Positions 1 to 4,962 are shown, numbered from the stretch's first letter. The stretch: 5,154 nucleotides of DNA from Rickettsiales bacterium (GCA_031259365.1 JAIRLP010000088.1:1-5154), one strand, 5' to 3'. The notes: generated from the sequence alone by a model not told the origin. A program made the numbers and translations.

Positions 1-326
1 ACACAAGCTTCTGAATATGACCGCAAATAAGTCCCGGGCGCACAATATTTGGTTTTAGCCGCTAATTCAATATCTGCTTTGTTTTTATCGATAACGAGAC
101 TCGTCGCAGCATTTTTATAATTGCTTTCCAGATCGTTCAATAGCAGGTTTGTCTTATCTATGATGTTATACAAATACTTTGATGATGCGATTGATCCAGA
201 TGTTTCTTCGTGGTCAATGTCCCAGTTTTTCTTGACTTGTTTTCGAATGTAATCAGTACTGGCTATTTCCGCCAAAGCCGATGTGGAAAACAATAATCCT
301 GATAAAAAAACAAAAACAACGCGCAT
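1..326 (-). CDS. Secreted Cys-containing surface-type protein, N-terminal part (cut by window edge)
   Basis: I do not recognise the family by name. The frame is open from the ATG at 326-324 to the window edge (108 complete codons). Residues 1-19 form a typical Sec signal peptide: MRVV, then a hydrophobic core FVFLSGLLF, then STSALA with likely signal peptidase I cleavage after Ala19. The mature part is hydrophilic and probably helical to about residue 92, followed by KYCAPGTYLRS and a second Cys at 108. The C-x-P-G-T-Y motif with spaced cysteines resembles Cys-rich surface proteins seen in uncultured gut alphaproteobacteria (my impression, not searched). The start is supported by the signal peptide and by a purine-rich ribosome site, AAGGGGGTGG, ending three bases before the ATG. 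It lies just downstream of the hairpin and terminator region at 353-533, which may control it. The fragment at the other window edge has a similar style. Confidence 0.72.
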   Translation of the reverse strand, partial: MRVVFVFLSGLLFSTSALAEIASTDYIRKQVKKNWDIDHEETSGSIASSKYLYNIIDKTNLLLNDLESNYKNAATSLVIDKNKADIELAAKTKYCAPGTYLRSYSEAC

Positions 327-352
327 GTTCCACCCCCTTAATCTTGGACCAA

Positions 353-382
353 GTAAAAACCGCCATGACTTTAAAGGCGGTT
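353..382 (-). terminator. Intrinsic terminator ahead of the secreted protein gene
   Basis: On the minus strand AACCGCC (382-376) pairs with GGCGGTT (364-358) over an 11-base loop, followed by a T run (359-355). It ends 29 bases before the start codon at 326, so it either ends a separate small RNA or acts as an attenuator for the gene at 1-326. The first AACC of its stem is shared with the alternative helix 379-387:443-451. Confidence 0.7.
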
Positions 383-533
383 GGAGGTTCGAAACTATCA
401 TGTAAACAGTGCGGCTTATTTGGCAAAGCCTTATTCGCCAGCCCTCCAACCAAAAAGTTAGAAGGGCTTTTTAACGTCAGCAAAGACGTACATGAAAAGG
501 TTTCGACACCTTGCAACGACAGTCACCCGTTGC
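353..533 (-). ncRNA. Candidate small RNA or attenuator leader, about 180 nt
   Basis: A promoter with a perfect TATAAT at 545-540 predicts a transcript starting near 533, and an intrinsic terminator ends it near 353. Between them are several hairpins: 512-518 with 528-534 (7 bp), 474-478 with 485-489 (5 bp), and 440-447 with 461-468 (8 bp). The last has a G.U pair on the minus strand but a C.A mismatch on the plus strand, which favours minus-strand RNA. Segment 443-451 (GGTTGGAGG in the RNA) can instead pair perfectly with 379-387 (CCTCCAACC), and that excludes both the 440-468 hairpin and the full terminator stem. I see no match to tmRNA, SRP RNA, 6S RNA or a riboswitch class I know. It is either an independent small RNA or the switchable leader of the gene at 1-326. 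Confidence 0.5.
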
Positions 534-539
534 AGAAAC

Positions 540-568
540 ATTATAAACTTAATTTCAATTTTTTTCTA
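540..568 (-). promoter_or_regulatory. Sigma70-type promoter for the RNA/leader region
   Basis: On the minus strand the -35 is TAGAAA (568-563) and the -10 is a perfect TATAAT (545-540), with a 17-base spacer that is mostly A and T. Transcription should start near 533, directly at the first hairpin. It sits just downstream of the terminator of the preceding two-gene operon, which fits a new transcription unit starting here. Confidence 0.55.
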
Positions 569-580
569 TAAGTTTATTCA

Positions 581-612
581 ATTAAAAAAACGGGACTTAT
601 ACCCGTTTTTTT
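581..612 (-). terminator. Intrinsic terminator overlapping the end of the 597-1151 gene
   Basis: An 11-bp stem (612-602 with 594-584) reads AAAAAAACGGG and CCCGTTTTTTT on the minus strand, with loop 601-595 and a T-rich 3' side. The last sense codons of the upstream gene (Lys-Lys-Arg) lie in the stem and its TAA stop (599-597) lies in the loop, so coding and termination signals share the same bases. Confidence 0.85.
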
Positions 613-1151
613 AGTTGCTTTATTTCATTAAAGTTGCACTTATCCATCAGCCGTTTCTTTGCATTTTCCAGCGTATCTGGACACTGTCCATCTGCTGGCA
701 ATATATCGTAACAATCAAATCTGTTCCCTGCATAATTACAGGACAATGCAGCTACTTCATCCGTTGATGTGAAATACTGGACCTGATAAAAGTTCTCACT
801 TATAACTTCGTCTTTGAAAGCGAATGTCACGTCTTTCAAAACCGTCATAACAGAATAAACAAACAGATCTTGATTTGTCGCATGTTCATATTTAATAAGC
901 TGACAAGAATCAGCACGGTCATTCACATTTTCCGCATACAGCATTTCTTTTTTAAAGGCCTGGGCCGCTTTTTTATCGTCCACGATCAAACTGTAATTGG
1001 CGTCTTCGCGCGCAAACAAACATTTTACTTCGAAAAACATTGCGATATCTTTGGAAAAACAGTAATGCGCGCAAAAATAAATACCAACAGCCATAACCAT
1101 TGCGGCAATTCCAGTCAGAATCCATTTACACTTTTTCAATAAAGCTTTCAT
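597..1151 (-). CDS. Membrane-anchored six-cysteine protein, second of a tandem pair
   Basis: This 184-residue protein is of unknown function. It has a short basic N-terminus (Lys2, Lys6, Lys7, Lys9), one hydrophobic segment at about 10-32, then a soluble domain likely in the periplasm. Cysteines at 44, 83, 138, 147, 157 and 172 match those of the neighbour encoded at 1151-1663 almost exactly in spacing. Shared motifs include FFEVKC at 39-44, YQVQY at 122-126, SCNY at 137-140, CPDT at 157-160 and NAKKRL near 163-168. Three disulfides are plausible but inferred. There is no lipobox. The ATG shares one base with the stop of the upstream gene (TAATG), and an AAGGAG ribosome site lies inside that gene's last codons, so the two are probably translationally coupled. 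It is the last gene of the operon; its stop codon lies inside the terminator. Confidence 0.85.
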   Translation of the reverse strand: MKALLKKCKWILTGIAAMVMAVGIYFCAHYCFSKDIAMFFEVKCLFAREDANYSLIVDDKKAAQAFKKEMLYAENVNDRADSCQLIKYEHATNQDLFVYSVMTVLKDVTFAFKDEVISENFYQVQYFTSTDEVAALSCNYAGNRFDCYDILPADGQCPDTLENAKKRLMDKCNFNEIKQLKKRV

Positions 1152-1663
1152 TATTTTATCTCCTTGGATTCACACCTGGACGCCAGTTCCCGCTTTGCTT
1201 CGTCTTGGGTTTCTGGGCAGGATTCAAACGGTTCATCTGTAAAACAATTATAACGCACTTGCTTGTACAGGCATGAATAGCCAACCACATCGCCGCCCAA
1301 AGTCATATATTCAACCTGATAGTTAATACCAGCAGATGGATTATTGATAAAGGCGGCTGCAATATCATTTCTTTTCTTTAATATTCTAAGTGTATCATCA
1401 CTGTCTGCAACATATTCTTTGACATCTTCACAGACAACCGGGGTTCCCAATTTCTGGGTATTAACTGGGAAATTATGTTTCATCTGAAGTGCCGTATTTT
1501 CATCTTTGAAGATAAAATCGTAATGAGAATAAGCATCCACATAAATACAATTTAATTCATAAAACTTTTGTTTTGCCCCACAACACAAAAGCCCAACCAA
1601 CAGCAAAACCAAGGCCGCAGTAATGGCCACGATCAACCATTTATATTTTTGAATGATATTCAT
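1151..1663 (-). CDS. Membrane-anchored six-cysteine protein, first of a tandem pair
   Basis: This 170-residue protein has no function I recognise. Residues 1-8 are short and basic, and 9-28 are strongly hydrophobic (WLIVAITAALVLLLVGLL in part). A Cys pair at 27-28 lacks a proper lipobox, so a plain N-in membrane anchor with a periplasmic domain is more likely. Cysteines at 39, 78, 131, 140, 149 and 164 parallel those of the downstream paralogue. Matching blocks are FYELNC at 34-39, YQVEY at 115-119, SCLY at 130-133, CPET at 149-152 and EAKREL at 155-160. The start is supported by AAAGGG six bases ahead of the ATG and by a promoter at 1688-1717. The stop overlaps the next start by one base. 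Overall similarity to the paralogue is clear at both ends and weak in the middle (about 75-110), consistent with an old duplication. Confidence 0.85.
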   Translation of the reverse strand: MNIIQKYKWLIVAITAALVLLLVGLLCCGAKQKFYELNCIYVDAYSHYDFIFKDENTALQMKHNFPVNTQKLGTPVVCEDVKEYVADSDDTLRILKKRNDIAAAFINNPSAGINYQVEYMTLGGDVVGYSCLYKQVRYNCFTDEPFESCPETQDEAKRELASRCESKEIK

Positions 1664-1687
1664 CTAAATCCCTTTCCACTTTCCCGC

Positions 1688-1717
1688 AGTATAGAATAAT
1701 AACAACATTTATAACAA
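1688..1717 (-). promoter_or_regulatory. Promoter of the six-cysteine two-gene operon
   Basis: On the minus strand a -35 of TTGTTA (1717-1712) and a -10 of TATACT (1693-1688) are separated by 18 bases. Transcription should start near 1681, about 18 bases before the ATG at 1663. The -35 abuts the lemA terminator, so the operon restarts transcription as soon as lemA ends. Confidence 0.5.
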
Positions 1718-1718
1718 T

Positions 1719-1746
1719 AAAAAACGGGACAAAAGTCCCGTTTTTT
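1719..1746 (-). terminator. Intrinsic terminator of lemA
   Basis: A perfect 12-bp stem (1746-1735 with 1730-1719) contains the GC core CGGGAC/GTCCCG, a four-base loop, and T runs on both sides. The hairpin lies 18 bases past the lemA stop. It would also function on the plus strand, but no plus-strand gene ends here. Confidence 0.88.
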
Positions 1747-1764
1747 TTAATTTCACAACCAAAA

Positions 1765-2307
1765 TTAAAACTCAACCTTTGGTGCGGCTTTTTCGGCTTC
1801 ATCAATCTGGAAGAATTCTTCTTTTTTGAATTTGAACATATTTGCCACAATATTGCTTGGGAATTGTTCGATCTGTGTATTCAGGCCCATAACAACAGTG
1901 TTATAGAACTGACGGGCTGCCTGAATTTTTGTTTCTGTATCTGTTAATTCACGCTGCAGTTCCAAAAAGTTTTCATTGGCGCGCAATGCTGGATAGCTTT
2001 CGGACAATGCAAAAATGCTTTTCAGGGCACCTGTCAGCTGATTTTCAGCTTCGGCCTTGCCTTCGACGCCATGGGCAGACATAGCTGCATTACGGGCATT
2101 AATAACTGCTTCCAGTGTTTTACTTTCATGAGCCGCCGCACCTTTGACCGCGTTTACCAGATTTGGAATCAGATCATATCTGCGCTTTAACTGGGTATCA
2201 ATTGTGGACCAGGCTTCCTTGGCTTGTGTTCGTCTGGCGACCAACCCGTTATAAACTGAAACGAGATACAATAATATTACCGCCACTATGGCAACAGCTG
2301 TCCACAT
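1765..2307 (-). CDS. lemA: LemA family membrane protein
   Basis: The 180-residue product is a full-length LemA-family protein. It has one N-terminal membrane segment (about 2-18, AVAIVAVILLYLVSVY), the YNGLVARR junction, then the helical-bundle motifs QAKEAWSTIDTQLKRRYDL, IPNLVNAVKGAAAHE at 47-61, ESYPALRANENFLELQREL in the middle, and FYNTVVMGLN followed by the QFPSN segment near the end. All the hallmark positions are present, so the gene looks intact. The biochemical role of LemA proteins is poorly defined; they are single-pass envelope proteins with a coiled helical domain. A strong AAGGAG lies six bases before the ATG. It has its own promoter and terminator and stands alone here, without the TPM-domain or HtpX-type neighbours that often accompany lemA. 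Confidence 0.96.
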   Translation of the reverse strand: MWTAVAIVAVILLYLVSVYNGLVARRTQAKEAWSTIDTQLKRRYDLIPNLVNAVKGAAAHESKTLEAVINARNAAMSAHGVEGKAEAENQLTGALKSIFALSESYPALRANENFLELQRELTDTETKIQAARQFYNTVVMGLNTQIEQFPSNIVANMFKFKKEEFFQIDEAEKAAPKVEF

Positions 2308-2334
2308 ACAGAACTCCTTTATTTTCTATAGCTT

Positions 2335-2363
2335 ATTTTACATTGATTTGAGATTAATTGCAA
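2335..2363 (-). promoter_or_regulatory. lemA promoter
   Basis: On the minus strand a -35 of TTGCAA (2363-2358), a 17-base spacer and a -10 of TAAAAT (2340-2335) predict a start near 2328 and a 5' leader of about 20 bases carrying the AAGGAG site. A 7-bp inverted repeat (2330-2336 AGCTTAT with 2366-2372 ATAAGCT) flanks the promoter and could be an operator, but short repeats like this also occur by chance. Confidence 0.55.
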
Positions 2364-2425
2364 ACATAAGCTGTCTGATGATATACCCAATGTAGTCCCC
2401 TTTTGTGGTTATACAAGTGCCATCA

Positions 2426-2452
2426 TAAGAAAAACCGCCGATTGGCGGTTTT
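2426..2452 (-). terminator. Intrinsic terminator of the cold-shock gene
   Basis: A perfect 9-bp stem, AAAACCGCC (2452-2444) with GGCGGTTTT (2439-2431), has a four-base loop and a trailing T run with one C. It begins five bases past the stop codon of the cold-shock gene. The stem core CCGCC/GGCGG is the same as that of the terminator at 353-382. Confidence 0.85.
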
Positions 2453-2456
2453 ATTT

Positions 2457-2804
2457 TTATTTCTTCCAGAATGCAAATCCTGAACGACGTTCGCTGCGTT
2501 CTTCAGATGGGCCACTGCGGCGATCATCACGAGGACGGTAGTTGCTACGACGTTCTTGAAACTTTTTTGCTGATTCTTCATCACGCTTGATCAACTTCAA
2601 TACAGTCACTGACAATTTTCCGTTACGAACTTCTTCTTCGAATTCGACAATATCATTTTCGTTCAAGAATCTGATATCGGCATCTTTCAAGCTGCTGGAA
2701 TGTACAAATACATCATCTGTATTTCCATTTTCATTAGCTGAATCCGGAGTAATAAAGCCGAAACACTTCTTACCGTTATACCATTTTACTTTACCTTGAC
2801 GCAT
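2457..2804 (-). CDS. Cold-shock-domain protein with basic C-terminal tail
   Basis: The 115-residue protein begins with a cold-shock domain (about 1-73), a five-strand beta barrel that binds single-stranded RNA or DNA and can act as an RNA chaperone. The family opening appears as GKVKWYN at 4-10. RNP1 reads KCFGFI at 13-18, where the usual residue after the Lys is Gly. RNP2 reads DVFVHSSSL at 31-39. The loop between them is lengthened and acidic/polar (SANENGNTDD at 22-31). Residues 74-115 are an extension absent from ordinary CspA proteins of about 70 residues. It is rich in Arg, Ser, Glu and Asp, repeats short ERRS/DRRS units, and ends in FAFWKK; it is probably disordered and may add RNA affinity. 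The ATG has AAAGGA seven bases upstream. It is monocistronic, with its own terminator. Confidence 0.93.
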   Translation of the reverse strand: MRQGKVKWYNGKKCFGFITPDSANENGNTDDVFVHSSSLKDADIRFLNENDIVEFEEEVRNGKLSVTVLKLIKRDEESAKKFQERRSNYRPRDDRRSGPSEERSERRSGFAFWKK

Positions 2805-2834
2805 AATCTATTCCTTTGTTATGCTTGTTACAAC

Positions 2835-2885
2835 TTCTGTGCAATACAGAAACCTTTATTTATTTTGCACTATAAAAACCTGCAA
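2835..2885 (-). promoter_or_regulatory. Probable promoter and leader hairpin of the cold-shock gene
   Basis: A weak promoter candidate has TTGCAG (2885-2880), a 17-base spacer and TAAATA (2862-2857); an alternative -10 is TATAGT at 2874-2869 with no good -35. A 6-bp hairpin (2835-2840 with 2846-2851) would lie in the leader about 30 bases before the ATG. Cold-shock mRNAs often have structured leaders, but this one is not recognisable as a known type. Confidence 0.3.
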
Positions 2886-2910
2886 CGCAAGAAAATAACA
2901 GTACAAAATT

Positions 2911-3001
2911 CCCAATCTCAGAAAGTATGATTTCCTAGGGGAAACCTGTCATTTCTGATATTGCCACCGGCGTTGTGGCCGGTGCTCCCCCCCGCATACT
3001 T
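2911..3001. other. Compact structured element, possible RNA or palindromic repeat
   Basis: In this gene-free stretch, AAGTATG (2923-2929) pairs perfectly with CATACTT (2995-3001) and encloses two hairpins. One is GC-rich: CACCGGC (2965-2971) with GCCGGTG (2978-2984), loop of six. The other is TTTCC (2931-2935) with GGAAA (2940-2944). In addition 2914-2924 can pair with 2952-2962 at 10 of 11 positions, overlapping and competing with the closing stem. A weak minus-strand promoter (TTGATA 3031-3026, TATTTA 3009-3004, spacer 16) would start an RNA at the closing stem. A run of seven G's on the minus strand (2993-2987) is unusual in this A+T-rich DNA. I could not match it to SRP RNA, 6S RNA or a riboswitch. 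The strand is undecided. Confidence 0.4.
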
Positions 3002-3042
3002 AATAAATAGTAAAATCTGACGCATTATCAAGGGGGAACGTC

Positions 3043-3075
3043 AAAAAAAATATGCCGCAAAATGCGGCATATTTT
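3043..3075 (-). terminator. Intrinsic terminator of the ABC exporter gene
   Basis: A perfect 13-bp stem (3075-3063 with 3059-3047), AAAATATGCCGCA with its complement, has a three-base loop and is followed by eight T's (3050-3043, partly within the stem). The TAA stop of the exporter (3076-3074) overlaps the base of the stem by two bases. It could work in both directions. Confidence 0.88.
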
Positions 3076-4420
3076 ATTTCTTGTCTTCGACCTTTTCTTC
3101 TTGCAGGAAGCCGCCAGATTGCATCTTCCACAGCTTGGCATAAATGCCACCCTTTTTCTTGATCAAAGTATTATGCGAACCCGATTCCATAATCTGACCT
3201 TTGTCGATAACCACGATTCTATCCATATTACGCAATGTTGATAAACGATGTGCAATCGCAACAGTCGTGCGTCCCTTGGACAGTTCTTCAAAAGACTTTT
3301 GAATAACAGCCTCGGTTTCACTGTCAAGGGCGGATGTTGCCTCGTCCAAAATCAAAATCGGCGCGTTTTTCAGAAATGCCCTGGCAATCGCCACACGCTG
3401 TTTCTGACCGCCGGACAACTTGATGCCACGGTCACCAACCAGACTGTCGTATTTCTTGTCTGTGGCCATGATAAATTCATCAGCGGCGGCCTTTTTGGCA
3501 GCGGTGCGAATTTCTTTTAAATCAGCCCCCGGTTTGCCATAAGAAATGTTTTCTTGCAGTGTTCTGTTAAACAATGCTGGTTCTTGGGGAATAAAAGTAA
3601 TATTTGAACGCAAAGAATTCTGAGTCACCTTTTTAATATCCTGGTCATCAAAAGAAATTGTTCCCTTTGCCGGGTCATAAAAACGCATCAGCAGATTAAC
3701 CAATGTGGTCTTTCCTGCACCTGATGGTCCAACCAATCCAACCTTTTCGCCTGGCTTGATGGTCAATGTCAAATTATCCAACACCTTTTTCTTGCCGTAT
3801 TTAAACGTCAAATTTTTGATTTCAATACCAGCCTTTGTTACTTGTAAATCGGTTGCATCTGGTGCGTCTTGAACTTCGATCGGTTTGATCAGTTCACGAT
3901 ATGAGTGTTGAGCCGACCCAATAACATCAACCAAGCTTGGAATACGTCCTGCGATATTTGAAATGGCACCCATAACTATCATGTAAACCGATATAGTAAA
4001 TACAATTTCAGAAACCTTCATTTGACCATCCAAGAACAACTGGGCGCACAACAACAAGGCCACGCCAAGTGAAAGATTCCAGACATACGTCGGACCAACC
4101 CAGAATAAACGCTGCATCAAACTTACATGCAATTTATCGTCGATTGTTTTCTTTCTGATTGGTTCCAGATAATTCCTTTCAGCTTTGGCGCCCGCGAACA
4201 GTTTCACAATCGAAAAGTTAGAAATACTGTCGATAACTCTACCTGACAATAAACTGGAAGTTTCAGATGCTCTTTCGGACGCTTTGTTCATTGGCTTCAT
4301 TCGGAAGATGCTGTAAACCAGCTGAAATGCAAACGCAATCCCCAGCACCAATGCCACCCATTTGTTAATCATAAAGACCAGACCTGTATTCAATGCAATA
4401 ATCAAAGCCGCCGGCAACAT
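3074..4420 (-). CDS. ABC exporter, second half: rest of membrane domain plus ATPase domain (frameshifted)
   Basis: This 448-codon frame holds the distal membrane domain (about 5-180, with TM-like stretches near 5-38 and 111-155) and a complete nucleotide-binding domain. Visible motifs are the A-loop Tyr208, Walker A GPSGAGKT at 231-238, Q-loop Gln279, signature LSGGQ at 335-339, Walker B ILILDE at 355-360 followed by the SALD D-loop, and the switch His391. All catalytic positions are intact, so the ATPase part looks unmutated. The architecture is that of MsbA-like homodimeric exporters; the substrate cannot be told. The ATG at 4420 is only the first Met after an in-frame TAA and has no ribosome site, so I do not think it is a natural start. 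The N-terminal part of the same gene is in another frame at 4365-4817. Confidence 0.85.
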   Translation of the reverse strand: MLPAALIIALNTGLVFMINKWVALVLGIAFAFQLVYSIFRMKPMNKASERASETSSLLSGRVIDSISNFSIVKLFAGAKAERNYLEPIRKKTIDDKLHVSLMQRLFWVGPTYVWNLSLGVALLLCAQLFLDGQMKVSEIVFTISVYMIVMGAISNIAGRIPSLVDVIGSAQHSYRELIKPIEVQDAPDATDLQVTKAGIEIKNLTFKYGKKKVLDNLTLTIKPGEKVGLVGPSGAGKTTLVNLLMRFYDPAKGTISFDDQDIKKVTQNSLRSNITFIPQEPALFNRTLQENISYGKPGADLKEIRTAAKKAAADEFIMATDKKYDSLVGDRGIKLSGGQKQRVAIARAFLKNAPILILDEATSALDSETEAVIQKSFEELSKGRTTVAIAHRLSTLRNMDRIVVIDKGQIMESGSHNTLIKKKGGIYAKLWKMQSGGFLQEEKVEDKK

Positions 4421-4817
4421 AATTTATCTGGGAATTAATTTTGCCTGGGATTCTGCCTGTATAAAAAGACATTGATTGACCGTGCACATAATCAATTAAT
4501 ATTTCATTAATACGATTTCTAACCTTTGGCATCCAGTGCCCCAGAATCCAATTACTTATGATTTGAATTGTATCGATAATCAGCCAAATTCCAATTATCA
4601 CAGCAACCACTGGCAAAGCAAAATTGACAACAGTTGCCCCTTGGGGAACAGAACCTTCGAATAATTCAACAATTAATTTTTGTGCCAATGGCCAAAATAC
4701 GCCATCAGCAACACGATTCACCAATGAAAGAACAAAACAACTTGATACCAACAAGGCAAATGGTTTAAATGCATAACGCATGTAAAAACCAAGTAAAGTT
4801 TTAGGTAAATTTTTCAT
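4365..4817 (-). CDS. ABC exporter, first half: TM1-TM2 and first cytoplasmic helices (frameshifted)
   Basis: This is the start of the exporter membrane domain. Two membrane segments lie at about 19-40 and 63-90, followed by a helix region (KVRNRINEILIDYVHGQSM) and the SFYTGRIPGKINSQI stretch, which matches the FF/Y-x-x-x-x-G segment that follows TM2 in type IV (MsbA-like) exporters. After about residue 140 the frame gives CIEYRSGLYD and stops, which fits no family sequence, while the true continuation appears in the frame starting near 4420. The start is well supported by AAGGA eight bases upstream of the ATG. A hairpin (4831-4856) abuts that ribosome site. Confidence 0.82.
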   Translation of the reverse strand: MKNLPKTLLGFYMRYAFKPFALLVSSCFVLSLVNRVADGVFWPLAQKLIVELFEGSVPQGATVVNFALPVVAVIIGIWLIIDTIQIISNWILGHWMPKVRNRINEILIDYVHGQSMSFYTGRIPGKINSQINYVAGGFDYCIEYRSGLYD

Positions 4818-4830
4818 AACGGTCGTCCTT

Positions 4831-4893
4831 AAACCACCGTTTTTTTCTGGTGGTTTTTACATTTTTAAAGGTCCCAGATTTTTGGACTTTTTT
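4831..4893 (+). terminator. Two tandem hairpins with plus-strand terminator character
   Basis: The first hairpin is AAACCACC (4831-4838) with GGTGGTTT (4849-4856), followed by T's on the plus strand. The second is AAAGGTCC (4867-4874) with GGACTTTT (4884-4891), followed by a T-rich tract. In the second, one position is G.U on the plus strand but A.C on the minus strand, so it favours plus-strand RNA. No plus-strand gene precedes them. On the minus strand the first hairpin would sit in the exporter's 5' leader directly next to its ribosome site and might affect translation. Confidence 0.4.
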
Positions 4894-4962
4894 CTTGTTA
4901 TTTTTTGAATAATTCAAACGGTCCGTTGGATTGGTCGGGTTTAGGAATTTATGCTGAATTTG

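Larger units (their letters stand above)
3074..4817 (-). pseudogene. Disrupted MsbA-like ABC exporter gene (whole locus)
   Basis: Taken together, the two frames give about 580 residues of a half-size exporter whose relatives are about 590-600. They overlap by 56 bases (4365-4420) and no slippery heptamer is visible. The TM3 region is about 14-15 residues shorter than in MsbA, which points to a deletion of roughly 41-47 bases that also shifted the frame, rather than programmed frameshifting. The ATPase half shows no further decay, so the event is recent or is a sequencing or assembly fault. Confidence 0.65.

Noticed and set aside
383..400. GGTTCGAAAC resembling the T-loop of a tRNA or tmRNA.
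   Set aside because: The flanking five bases do not pair, and there is no acceptor stem, anticodon arm or CCA end around it.
458..541. Possible 27-codon leader peptide on the minus strand (starting MFLQRV, ending KKPF) whose stop falls in segment 1 of the attenuator-like fold.
   Set aside because: Its ATG overlaps the last bases of the TATAAT -10 element, so it would not be in the transcript; there is no ribosome site and no run of one amino acid. It would matter only if a promoter further upstream is used.
253..571. Open frames of 87 codons (minus, 253-516) and 96 codons (plus, 281-571).
   Set aside because: Both run through hairpins and the terminator, lack ribosome sites, and overlap the better supported signal-peptide gene and RNA unit.
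870..1142. 90-codon plus-strand open frame.
   Set aside because: It is antisense to the 597-1151 gene, which has paralogy, a ribosome site and operon context; no such support exists for this frame.
1641..1850. 69-codon minus-strand open frame.
   Set aside because: It overlaps the end of lemA, its terminator and the operon promoter, and shows no protein-like pattern.
2163..2351. 62-codon plus-strand open frame.
   Set aside because: Shadow of lemA on the opposite strand.
2587..2799. 70-codon plus-strand open frame.
   Set aside because: Shadow of the cold-shock gene on the opposite strand.
2911..3001. SRP RNA (4.5S) or 6S RNA.
   Set aside because: The conserved SRP apical loop motif and the 6S central bubble layout are absent in either orientation.
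3248..3520. 90-codon plus-strand open frame.
   Set aside because: Shadow of the strongly conserved ATPase domain on the opposite strand.
4365..4420. Programmed ribosomal frameshift joining the two exporter frames.
   Set aside because: No slippery heptamer or following stimulatory hairpin is visible, and the joined product would still lack about 14-15 residues of TM3.
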